Shown: piece after piece, positions 10,204 to 20,963 of the stretch
How the letters are laid out: every line of letters starts with the position of its first letter
Position numbering within the stretch: the stretch's first letter is position 1
Source: Armillaria gallica
Lineage: Eukaryota; Basidiomycota; Agaricomycetes; Agaricales; Physalacriaceae
Length of the DNA stretch: 64,000 bases
Reading direction: 5' to 3'
NCBI GenBank assembly: GCA_037576215.1
Contig: JBANDB010000009.1
Coordinates: 3,286,001-3,350,000 of the forward strand
Notes under the pieces: model-generated
Seen by the model: the letters and a program-made list of their open reading frames with translations, nothing else
Told to the model about the DNA's origin: nothing
Databases searched by the model: none
Position numbers and translations under genes: made by a program

Positions 10204-13200
10204 TCACCGTGATCCGCGTGATGCCATCGACACGTTATCCGACATATACCTTTGCGCGCCCGGGACTGTTCGTAGAGCCAACACTCGGTCGTCAGAGACC
10301 ATCAGTATCTCGTCACGACCGGCCCCAAGTGAATTCCGATTGTACTGATTCACGCTCATGTTGGGATGATATTGCACCGGTTGCACCTGAGGCTGTCCGT
10401 GACTCCCATAGCTGAAAATCCATGAGTTCGAGGATGCGGTAGCATACTGCTTGTAACATACCCAGCTGGAGAAGAGTTGTAGTAGGCCGCACCACCATTG
10501 TTAATGACAGATGGTGGGTTATCTGCAAATAGCAACCGTAGATTGGAGCCTTGGATGACTTGTGACATTGCGCCTGTGTCTATGTGCCGTATTTCCACAA
10601 ATGATGGTTCAAACGCGAGGACGAAAGGCTCATGCAGCGCTGATTTCACTTTGTAAGCTAGGGGTCATAGAATAGCAGGATTACCACCAAATCCGGTAGG
10701 AACTCCCTCCCAATGTACCATAAAGTCCTTCCGTGACATTCGACCAGACTTGTTGACATAAAAAGCAAATTCTGTGGCTTCATTAGTCGCATATTCGAGC
10801 AACAGAATAGACTTTTTTTTTACCATCATAGCACAATAGAAACTCGTTCTGTATGCGATAGATCGCCATAGGCTTCAGACCCTCCCTTCTTCGAACAAAT
10901 TCCAGCGACTCATCACTAGGATCCAAAAGTCCCTGGGTATCCAAAGTCTCGAGGTCCACAATCTCAAAGCCCTTGGGGCATCCAACACACATTTTCGTCT
11001 TGAGGTAGTGTATCGATGTAGACTCGACCGGTATGTAAAATTCCTGAGCATGAAATCAGCATATTCCAGACCTGGTAAGGAAAAGATACCGACCCTGAAA
11101 AGCTTCAATGTATCGTTACCTCCATTGATCAACTTCTTGAAAGTCGGCTTGCTCCGCCCACGAACATTTTGGTCTATGGGCTCCAGAGTCTTGAAGGTAC
11201 TGGACAACTGTGTCGATTTCACAATGCACACCAACATCTTCCCTAGGCAGTACCCTGCTTTGAAAACGACGTGTGGGATGATATGCGTTTCGCCCGTTTG
11301 ATACCAGCATTAGGATCCATAGGGTCCAGGGCGTCAAGCGGTACGGTAAACACTGATCGCTCTAAGAGTGCCGTTAAACCTAAGAATGCACTACCCAAAA
11401 CAACGGGACACGTACCGGAAAGGATAATGAGTAGTTGGTAAGCTTCCAATACGTCAATTTGCATGACTTCCAAAAGCGCCAATACTTTTACGGGATCCTT
11501 AGACATGTCCCTTAGATCACTGATATAAATCCCATCATCCGTCCCATAGGCCATTCTCCTGCCCCCGCTCAATGGAGCTACGCAATTCACCTTGTTCACT
11601 CCGGTGAAAAAGCCCTCGCACAGCGTCACGGTCTCAAAAATGGTACTCCGCTCTCGCATAGCCTGCTGCTGTTGATAAATATTTTCAAGCCACTTGCGCT
11701 GGCCTAACTGGGAATTTGACCATAGGACGAGGTTGTAGAACTTGCGACCCAAATGGATGAAGTTGATCCAGTGTTGACCTTTCGCTCCTTCCGGAGGACG
11801 CACTGTTATGGAAGGAGCATGAGGCGGTCCACGACCGTCCCGATTGAAGGACGTCTTCTTGACGAGTCCTTGGCGTTGCCGTGGTCTAACGGTACCGTTT
11901 CCAGTGTTGCTGTCTTCTGATGCGGTGATGAGGAGGAGTTCGAGAGGTATTGGCTAGATCATACAAGTCAAAATAGAGAAAACCAGAGGGGTAAGGAAAC
12001 ATACTCGACGATAAACTTTGACCTGCTCATGCTGTTTCGTCTTGACAGATTTTGTAAACAATAATGCGTGATCAAATAGGTACACTTGGATTTCCCCGTC
12101 GCGTTTGTTCAGAGGACCCTTATAAACCATATCTCGGCCCTCTTCTCGGAGTCGAAGATTCTTTGACCCTTGTTACTAATATTGTAAAGACTATATCAAG
12201 CGGACCACTCACTACTTCTTCTCCAGGTTTGAAGACCAAAGCCTGATCAAGTTGGATCAGATTGAACCGATTCTCCGTCTTGCCCGATTCCGTATTGACA
12301 CGACCCAAAAACTCCCGCACGAGCGAGATGGCCTCAGGAAGTAAGGTCTTGTCTGGATTGTCCTCAGGCGTGTGTTTCAAAACAGCCTCTAGCAGCAGAG
12401 GATACCTTGCCAATCGAGTAGTCGGCTTAGTGAGATAAGCATTGAGCTCCAACTTTCTCGACTCCGGCAATCGTTCTGTCGTCTCAACAAACTGAGCGAA
12501 GGCCGCATTCGCGTTCTTCTCCTTCTCGAACTCATACTTGCCATAGAGTTGATGGGCACCATAAGATACGAAAGGTCCGAAGTGAGGAACGGCTTCCAAC
12601 AAGATATCACCGATCTTCTCCACGACAGCATAAGACTTTTGGCGTTTGTTGAGCGCGTCTCGAAGACGTGTATTCACGGCAATAATGTCAAACACGTTCC
12701 AGAAGACTTGTTCTAAGAAAGCCGTCCGTCGCTCAGCTGGAATGACGTCGTCTTGTTCTTGGAGGCGTTTGATCCAGATCTAGCCAGATCTTATAAGTAC
12801 GCGTTACAACAAGAACTTGCCACTCACATCGCGAAGATATTCCATATCCCTCACAAAGTCACGTTCTGTATAGATGACCTCATTGATTGCTTCCTGTCTC
12901 TTCTTCTCTTGGTCGGAAACACTGTTAACCACCTCCTGTGGCACTGAATGAATCCAAAGGGTTCCGGCATCGGGCAGGTCACCCAAACTTTCTCGGCTAA
13001 TTTGCTTAGATAGACCGGGCTGTGGTTTCATGTTTAGCCGAGCTTGCTGTTCAAGTCTACGGGGACAGGCTATGCTGTAACACAACTGATCCCGGGAACA
13101 TGTAGGAGAATAACAGTCGGTGAGAAGGGTGAAGACTCCAGATGGTAGTTCAACCTCATCAGAAGTCACCGAACCTTTACGCGGTCGAGGGAGAGGAATG

Positions 13201-14584
13201 GAGGTAGATGGAGATGGAGATGAATCATTCTCGTCTTCGGTGAGAATTTTGGGCATGATGGGCTCGTTATTTTGAATACCTAATTCCCCGCTGACGAAAG
13301 GGCTTGGAAGCTTTGTTCTGAATCTGTAAAGTTCGCTGGGGCTGTCACGAAGACGGTGGTCATAAGTGACATCGTGGAAGAACTTCTGAGCATCAAGAGC
13401 ACGCCCTAACAGCAAGGCAAGGTTCCTGTCCGTTGTTTTGATGATGTATGCGATCTTATCGACCGCCTCGCGTCCGTCAAATGCCTCTTTGTACTCCAGC
13501 CCATCCTTGATACGGTCACCCAAGTTTATACGATCTCGGAAAGCTTCAGCAACGCGGGAAAGGAGAGCAGGGTAAACAATGGGGGACTTCTTAGGGAGAC
13601 GAATAGAATTTGGAGAATCACGACCTTCCTTGTGAGCGGGAACGGGCGGTCGAGTCACGGAGTTGCGCACAGATGTCGTCGCCGCAGACATGGACATGGA
13701 ACGATCTTGTGGAACCCGTTCACGGCGGGGACCGACGACGCGAGGAATATGAGTGGACTCCGAGGACCTTCGGGCAGTTACAGTGGAGACCGTTGATTCT
13801 TCCGTAGGGGGATGCTCAACCATTGTAAATGAAGAGGGAGAGGCACTGGTTACCGAGGAACGGATGGACTGGGCAGAATGCGTGTCGACATGAAGTGGAA
13901 ATGGACTCTCAGACGATCCATGGGAAAAGCGGCTGTGGTGATGAGGCAGTATTGGGGGAGAAGGTGCTGAAACAATGAAACATTGAAGAAAGATCAGAAC
14001 AAGACAGGAAGCGTGGACTCACTTGGACCCTTGCGAGCCCACGGAAGCTCACTGCTGTCATCAGTTCCGGCATCACTCAAGTTTGAAAAATCAACATTGA
14101 GTCGTGAGCTGTCGACGGGGATTCCGAGCCTTGGTGGATCAGGAGTGCGACTCTGGGGCATGGGAGACGGCTGGTAACGTTGTGGACCATTCAGATAGAC
14201 CTGGGCCTGGTATGCCTGAGCTGGGGTAAGTCCAGACCTTGTCAATGCGTCGAGGTTGGGATCTGGCGGCTCTTCTGGCAGAGGAACGATAACGCCCATG
14301 CCGTTCGGGTTGCTGGCGACAGATCTCGCGCGAGTGATGCTCGTCGGCGGAGCCAAGGACGATCCAGAAGGGGCATATGGATACCCGTATTGCATAGGCG
14401 GTGGTTGCCTGTATATATACTGCGCGTTGGGCAGCGGTGGGGGTGGCTGCTGGTAAGAGACATATGAGGTGCGCCGGTCCTGATACTGAGGATAATATTG
14501 TGGTGGGAGCGGCGGCTGGTGATGAGTAGGCCGCCCGAAAATCGACTGGTAGGCCGCATGCCGCTTGTCTGGCGCCCCATCCAT
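10204..14584 (-). CDS. ROM2: Rho1 guanine nucleotide exchange factor, ROM2 type (DEP-DH-PH-CNH)
   Basis: Activator of Rho1 GTPase in the cell-wall integrity pathway, acting at the plasma membrane at sites of growth. The start is ATG 14584 (MDGAPDKRH). The order is: a Pro/Gln/Tyr-rich disordered N-terminus; a DEP-like domain (about 13580-13300); the RhoGEF DH domain (INEVIYTERDFVRDMEYL at about 12880, then LNAYLTKPTTRLARYPLLLE at about 12400); a PH domain (YLFDHALLFTKSVKTKQHEQ at about 12040); and a C-terminal CNH domain from about 11620 to 10400. The last intron joins NSSPAG to YGSHGQPQ and the protein ends with a Gln/Tyr/Asn-rich tail. Intron 10640-10687 is 48 nt and joins GF to ALHEPFVLAFEP. 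In the CNH domain the frame slips at the AAAA run 11263-11266, consistent with one lost base. Confidence 0.9.
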
Positions 14585-15075
14585 GGTCAACGCCGTCGTC
14601 GTCGACGACGTTCAGATACTAATACAGTGAAATGGGTCGTGCAGCTAAGGTTGCACCGTTACACGCGTCACACGAGTGACAATCACGTTCTTGACGCCTT
14701 TTAGCCTTTGTGTCACCAAGACGTTGCTCTGCTCATCAAAAACTTCAGTTCGAAAACTCATTCACATTCTTCCTGGCCTCTAACTCGCTAAAGGATTGCC
14801 GAAAATCCAAAAATTATCTCAAGACCAGCTGAACCTCCTGAATTTCAACACGGAGGTTTCCAAGTGGAGCCCTAGTTGCTAACGAGAGAAAGGATACCGT
14901 TTCGACGCGCGCTTCCGCTGTAGCTCGTATTTTTTGCTACCCTTGGACCTATGCATTTCGCTAACGTTGTGATACCATCACCGCGCCGGCGACCCCGCAC
15001 AGTCCCCGCAGCTATTCAGCAAGGGATGATGTCATTTAAATTAGGGGCGGCTACATAATTGAGCGTATACTTTAA
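14585..15075. other. Promoter of the Rho GEF and 3' flank of the DNA polymerase
   Basis: Both neighbours are on the minus strand. This stretch should carry the Rho GEF promoter and the polymerase terminator. No gene is visible. Confidence 0.4.
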
Positions 15076-18000
15076 CTATGCAAAGTTCCGGACTCGTTCG
15101 TGAGGCTCCTGGTATGGTACATGTAAAATCTTGAAAATTTCCTCCTCGGTCTCCGACGCCTTTATGGTGCCTGCGGACGATCGTTAGAGCTTCGCGAACT
15201 CCTCGTGTCGGTAGAAACATACCGGTGTTCAACTTCTTCGTGCGGTTGCTTGGATCACGTACAACCCCCTCCCACAAACCTCTCTGGTTCAGAGAATATC
15301 CCATGTGATTGGCCTTGAGGCGCAGAGCGCGATTGAACTGGAGAAAAATCAGTAAATATGACAACGGATGACCTTCCGATATAGAGGCCGCACAATATCA
15401 TCTCCCTATGGCAATCAATTAACGATCAGAATCGCTCTAATGAAACAAGGGCTAACGTACTGTGTAATACAGCAGGGCTGCACCTCTTGACTTCCAAGGG
15501 ATAGTTAAAAAGTCGATGCGCCTTTGACGGGATCCTTTTTGTGGAAGATGACAAAGACCGCGATAAATCGCTTCTAGGTCGCGAATGTTCTCCGGAACTG
15601 CCAAATCTTCCGTTATGATATCTGCTTCACGGAGTTTCTGTAGCAGCTTTCCAAGCACGCCTAAATTCCCGGGTCGGTCAAAACATATCCCGATGACCTA
15701 AGTAAATGCAAAGTCTCCACCCACCGGCGTGCGTCTTGCCGTCGTCGTCAGGACACCTAGTGATCATGATATCGATGTCGCCACAATCCGCCTTACCCCG
15801 TCGGTAACTTCCCATGATCTCGACGAAGAGTTTGGGGTCGATGGATAATGCTAGATGGGTCTGGTCGTTCATATATTCATTCATCCAACCTTACAGATTG
15901 ACAAATCACCTATAGGCTGGATTAAGTCAAACAGCGCTTTAGCTTCATCGCGGGGCATGCGGCTATTGATGTCTGGCATCTGCGTCAAATTTCCTGTCGC
16001 CGACGACAAATGCAAATGAAAGGTTACCTTCGTAATACTTGAGTCCGATCTTTTGAGCGTTGGACAGCTTAGTCCCGTACTTCTCCGTCCTGATATCGTC
16101 GAGGGTGCGATTTCCAGCACCGTACCATAGCAGAGAGGTCTTGAGGCCTTAACGGCGCTCAATTTCTTGGAGTGGAAAAGAAGATGATATAAGGACCTAC
16201 CAACACCGTAAATTCCCTGGAAGATACGACTCACGATGACTTCTTCTGTCGTTTCGTATTTGATCCGTCGAAGGCCTCCCGTTTGCAGGATCTCCCAGAT
16301 CTTAACATTGTTAACCGAAGACGCCCAACTTCATAGTATGACAAACCCACCTTCTCTGCAGTTTTCGGACCAATGCCTCGAAGGGATAGTACTTCGCTTG
16401 TACGCTTTATACGCTTGGGATACACGCGTATAGCCGAGATGACTAGAAACAATCAAGTACGATAGGAGACATTGCAACATGAAACATACCTTTGGTGTAT
16501 GCGAGAACTTTCCAGCGATCTTCAGCTCCTGCTTTTGCCGCATGCAGGCCCTTAAGTTCGGAGAGCTACGAAAAACGTAAGTTCGGCACCAGAGCACAAG
16601 ATGGAGATGACATTACCCGATCGACTACGTCTTGGTTGGGACATGTCTGCTTCACTTGCAACCCCTTGTCATCACAAGCATAACCCTAAGGCGGTATGAC
16701 TTCAGCTAGCATAGTGTGCTACACCAACTCACTCGTTTCATTAGTTTAACAGGCTTATGGTCCGACTCCGTATCAGTTTCAAGCTGGTCGTCTTCTTCGG
16801 CTTCGCCGTAACGCGTCCACTAGGCAGGCACAAGGAGAGTTTGTTTAATGGTTTTAAGGGTACATAACGTCTTAAGACTAACCTGGTTCTCGTGTTCCTC
16901 TCTTGCCTGGTCATAAAATTGTGCCAGAGGATCGTCTTTCGATGTCTCGAAAGGTTCCGACGCCACGACAGCGAGCTTGGAAGTGGAAGTCGCGTCCTTC
17001 ACATTGTGGGAGAAAACCTCGGACGGTTCCACTTCATCTTCTGATTCTGAATCATGGACGGCATCCCGGCTATTAAGAAGGTGGAAAACACGATTGTAAA
17101 ACAGGTGGAAAAAGTCGATGGTTGTTGAAGACTCACTCCTCTCGGGGTCGTTTCCTCGATGCTACCTGACCAATCCTTTCGCCGGAAGCGGTGTAGCCTT
17201 CAAGTCCGGCGTGAAAGCGCTCATGATAGGCTGGATGACGATCATATGGCAGCAGCGTTACGTTGCGATCTGGCCCTTTTTCGGCTTGCCCTATACGGTT
17301 AGAGATCCATTCCCATTTCAAGGTTGGGATATGGTCAGGGATGTCACTTATTCTGCGTAATCCACATTTGCGAAGTAATGTACCCAGTGAACACACTTCG
17401 GAGACAATGATTTCCGTAACGACCTTTGGATCGAAGTGTGGCTGCAAATTAGCACCAAATTTCACCAACTACAGAATGGATGAAACACAGCCGTAAAACA
17501 CTAGTCGACTAACTCACTATCTTCAAGCGGTCTCGCGTCTTTGACGCAGCGATGTCTTGGTCTCCGCCGCAATAATAGATGTTCTTTCCGGTCAAGAACC
17601 GAGTGACTTTCTTCTTGATGTTGGGGTCGGCATCCGAAGCTTTTTGTTCGTCCAGGAAATGGACAGCCCATTCCGCGGGAGTCTTTTTTATATTCTCCCC
17701 TAAAACACTCTTCTTGGGTTTGGTAGCTTTACTGACTTTGTTCTGTCGCTTACTCGCCGCCGTCTTCTTGATTGCTGGTGTTGGAAGTTGCGGTGAAGAC
17801 GAGTTGTGTATTACTGATACCGAGTCGAGAGAGATGGCAGATGAATTATTACTGAGAGAGGAGGCTTTGTGCACCCTAGGTTGTCGACTCTTACTAGAAT
17901 GGTTGACAATGCGTCTAGCTATGTCAAGCTCTAGGTCGCTTGTGCTCGTTCTTTTCGAAGTGGATGGAAGTAGATGAACATCGCCGGGCGTTGAAGTAGA

Positions 18001-18856
18001 TGCCGGGCGTTTGATAGCGGCCTGGTGCGCTGCATGTTGCTTGCGAGCGCCTAATGCCTTGTTGGACGTTTGTTGCATTGTCTTTGCCGTCTTTGTTCCT
18101 TCATCAAAAGAATCCCTGAGCGGAGATGAAATGAACAGGGGAGACATATCGGAACCAATCGACTGACTTAGATATCTCTTCGATGGAAGATGAGGGAGTA
18201 AGCTTGGTCCCAGGAGTACGCCATGATTCAGACAGAGACGGACGATTGTGTGAAGACGGTACGGAATTCGCCGGCGGTTTAACAATTGACTCCAGTGAGG
18301 TGTCTTCGAGACGACTGGCACACGCTGGCATGGGCGAAGACGAACTTCCCTTGACCATTAAAATCGTGGCGCAGTTAGATGACGGAGGCGCTGACCTCAT
18401 TTGCCTAGACGCCATTGGTGAGTGCGGCGGTGGTGGTGTGTATTCATTCAAGTCCCCTGGTGTTATTCTGCGTCGCTTACTGTGCGATGGACTTGCCTCA
18501 AAGGACTCCGACGTCTCTTTGCGCTTCCCCCTGCGAAAATCAGATTATAAATTGACAATAATTGTCATTGACGAAGAGCGCCACCTTGGAGATTTATCAA
18601 TTAAGTCTACGTCCATATCCAGCTCTGGCGTTATGTCAGATGCCCTTGTCTGCGCAGATGAAGGCATCGATGATGTTGATGGTCGATAAGCAACTTTATT
18701 ATTACTATTTGGCGTGTCAACCAGGTTGGCTCTTCATTGAGAAGGACTTCTGCACCTTGCTGATGATTTCTGAGACAGGTACTCTTGGAATGCATCCCGA
18801 GAGAGACGCATGTGTTCATCTTGCTCGGCGAAAAAAACGGAGAAATCGAGGTTCAT
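15076..18856 (-). CDS. POL4: X-family DNA polymerase (lambda / Pol4)
   Basis: Gap-filling polymerase for base-excision repair and non-homologous end joining. The start is ATG 18856 (MNLDFSVFFAEQDEHM). A long Ser/Pro/Lys-rich N-terminus leads into a BRCT region (FLTGKNIYYCGGDQDIAA at about 17580). Then come the helix-hairpin-helix of the 8-kDa domain (SLRGIGPKTAEK at about 16370), the catalytic palm GSYRRGKADCGDIDIMITR (about 15815-15760) with two metal Asp residues, and RRIDFLTIPW (about 15520) with the third. The thumb follows (FNRALRLKANHMGYSLNQRG at about 15300), and the protein ends HERVRNFA, stop at 15076-15078. YYTGDDIFNR is assembled from three exons, the middle one only 12 nt. Intron GTCAGT...CTCAG near 18120 joins EEISK to DSFDEGTK. 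Confidence 0.9.
15394..15405 (-). other. 12-nt microexon of the DNA polymerase
   Basis: Reverse-strand GGAGATGATATT encodes GDDI. It is bounded by intron 15406-15460 (55 nt, GTACGT...CATAG) and intron 15338-15393 (56 nt, GTGCGG...CTCCAG). Both junctions are phase 0. Joining gives YYTGDDIFNR, the conserved X-family motif; no other splice choice does so. Confidence 0.85.
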
Positions 18857-19570
18857 CTTAGAAGATTAATAACGGCGAGGTGAACGAAACAGAAAGATGA
18901 TGTGAGTGAGAGAACGAGAGGGGGGAAATAACGATCGGGCTGAGTCATCAGAGTAAATAGTGGCAACACGACGCGACTATTATTAATATCACGTGACTCA
19001 CGTGATGTGATTGATGCCAGATTCGGGAAGATTCGGCGCAAGACGCGACCCTTGGCACCCTTAGCCTATCACTGACAGGTCCGGCTTCGAGATCGATAAT
19101 CATTCGCAGCCCTCTTCCCTGTCCAGCCGGCGGCCATGCGGCAATGTCCCTACTGCGATTCTGGATCGTTCCAAATCAAGGTCCTACAGGTCGCACACCA
19201 GCACCCTTCACGCATGCCGCCTCTTTGACAATAATTTCCGCCGTACAATGCTCACTGCAAGTCTTCTTTTTCGAGGAATGCTCCGGTGTAGAGCTTGCAC
19301 ACCTATTACCTATGTCATCAATATTTCTGGTCCCTGATCAGAAGAAGAATGTTGATGTGTTCTATCGTTTCTGACTTGAGATTGCACTTGTACTTGCCAG
19401 AATAGTAGTTCTGGTTTATACCGTAGCGACGGCATTCCCTGAGTCTCGCACTCACCCTGTCACTGTCAATAATCGTACACAAAACAAGCAGGGACCTACA
19501 TGCATTCCGCAGAACTTTCCGACACATAACTACCCGGCTGTCGTGTCTTTTCTTTCTCCAGGATCTCGGA
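18857..19570. other. Divergent promoter region
   Basis: Lies between the DNA polymerase (-) and methyltransferase (+). Apart from the tandem E-box there is a short frame at 19136 starting MRQCPYCDSGSFQIK, which resembles a zinc-ribbon start but runs into a stop and has no convincing continuation. I do not call it a gene. Confidence 0.35.
18989..19005. promoter_or_regulatory. Tandem TCACGTGA sites
   Basis: Two perfect 8-bp palindromes, 18989-18996 and 18998-19005, separated by one base. They lie about 135 nt upstream of the DNA polymerase start (minus strand) and about 570 nt upstream of the methyltransferase start. They match the E-box class bound by Cbf1/USF-type bHLH factors; the role is inferred. 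Confidence 0.5.
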
Positions 19571-20792
19571 ATGCCAGGACGCATCCAAAATATCGGTTCC
19601 TACTCCGCTGAAGATAATTCCTCTGGCTTGGATGACTCCAACGTCGAGGAATTGCGTTCGGACGATTTCCCCAACTATTTCGTTGAAAGCAATGGTCGTC
19701 TCTTCCATTCTTCGCGCACATGTCCGTATCCTTTACCAGTCGATACCCCGGAGCAACAGGTAATATCATCAAACAATCCTGTCTGCATGTACTGACCCGT
19801 CGGTGCCTACAGAGGCTTAATGCTCTACACAACATTTTGTTCTGTCTGATAGGCACACACTATGTGGGTCCAGTCCCGGAACTCCTAATGTCGGAGCCCG
19901 GGCGCCAGAAAATCGTTGTTGATATGTGTTCCGGGACCGGAAAATGGTAAATCCTTCCTTTATAATAATAATCTTCTACGTCTAATAAAAGGGCATCGAC
20001 CTGTAGGATTATGGAAATGGCTGCACTATATCCTCACGTTTACTTTTATGGCCTCGATATTGGTACAATAACCTGACAAACTATCCGTATCACATTCCCT
20101 GACTCGATTTTTTCTCTCTAGTTCCAATCGCTACCCGGTATCCGCTCCCCAACGTCACCTTCGAACTCCATGACGTAGCCGAACGTACCAGATACCAAGA
20201 CGGTAGCATTGACTTGGTACATGCAAGATCTGTCTCCATGACGGTCAGTCCTATTTAGTCTTCGTTCCATTACGAAGCCGATGCTGATCCATCATTTTTC
20301 CAGGTTCGTAACTACGGCGAAATCATTCAAGAAGTAAAGCGTATTCTCCGTCCAGGAGGGATGTTCGTTTCTGGAGAGTGGGGTCAACATCCGTCGTTCC
20401 ATCCCAGTTACAACCTCGATCCTGCATCACAGACACCTTCTTTTTCCCACTTTTTCCAAGTTCTCCACCGTGCATTGACTCGGCGCGGGATTCACTCCGT
20501 GGCAGGGAATGTACACGCCAGGCTTCAAAGCGCCGGGGGATTTGCTGATATCACTCCTCAAATCCACTACCTTCCTATTGGGCCGTGGAGTAATGATCAT
20601 GTTATGCAGAGAATAGGGAAGGCATTCCGCACGGTCCTATCAAGGTACATGGACTCTGTGCGACCGATCATTCTAGACCTCGGAATGAATGAAGATGACC
20701 TTGATAACCTTTACGCTGATGCTAGAGCTGAAGTGGCTAGCGCGCAAGGCCTTGTCGCAGTATACTATTCAGTGCACGCTCGTAGAATGTAA
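19571..20792 (+). CDS. SAM-dependent methyltransferase
   Basis: Class I (Rossmann) methyltransferase. ATG 19571 (MPGRIQNIGSYS). Introns lie at about 19760-19810, after TGKW (about 19946), after GLDI (about 20060) and after SVSMT (about 20243). Motif I is VVDMCSGTGKW, the acidic end of strand 2 is FYGLDI, motif III is DLVHARS and post-motif is IIQEVKRILRPGGMFVSGEW, all in normal order. The C-terminal half, from about residue 190, is helical with no extra domain. The overall form resembles fungal LaeA-like and secondary-metabolite methyltransferases, but the substrate cannot be read from sequence. The next gene is convergent, only about 170 nt away. Confidence 0.8.
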
Positions 20793-20963
20793 ATACTTCA
20801 CTTGAGTAAGTTTCTAGAACGTTGTTGTCTGCACTGCGCCCGGACGGAATTTTTAACGTTAGTTACATTGTTTCATACGATCAGCATGATCACACTATAA
20901 TATAAAAAAATAAAGTACGGCCAGCGATAAAAATTTACACGAAACCATCAACTCGTCAAAGAT

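Noticed and set aside
10658..10687. A 30-nt micro-intron in the Rho GEF gene
   Set aside because: Using the next acceptor (CAG, intron 10640-10687, 48 nt) gives GFALHEPFVLAFEP, which fits the CNH family better than the version with extra YKVKS. The intron is of normal size.
14180..14467. Plus-strand frames over the 5' exon of the Rho GEF
   Set aside because: They mirror the Pro/Gln/Tyr-rich coding sequence on the opposite strand and have no independent support.
17579..17977. 132-codon plus-strand frame
   Set aside because: It is the reverse complement of the Ser/Lys-rich N-terminal coding region of the DNA polymerase.
19136..19375. Small zinc-ribbon gene starting MRQCPYCDSGSF
   Set aside because: It runs into a stop after 30 codons and no splice choice gives a recognisable continuation.
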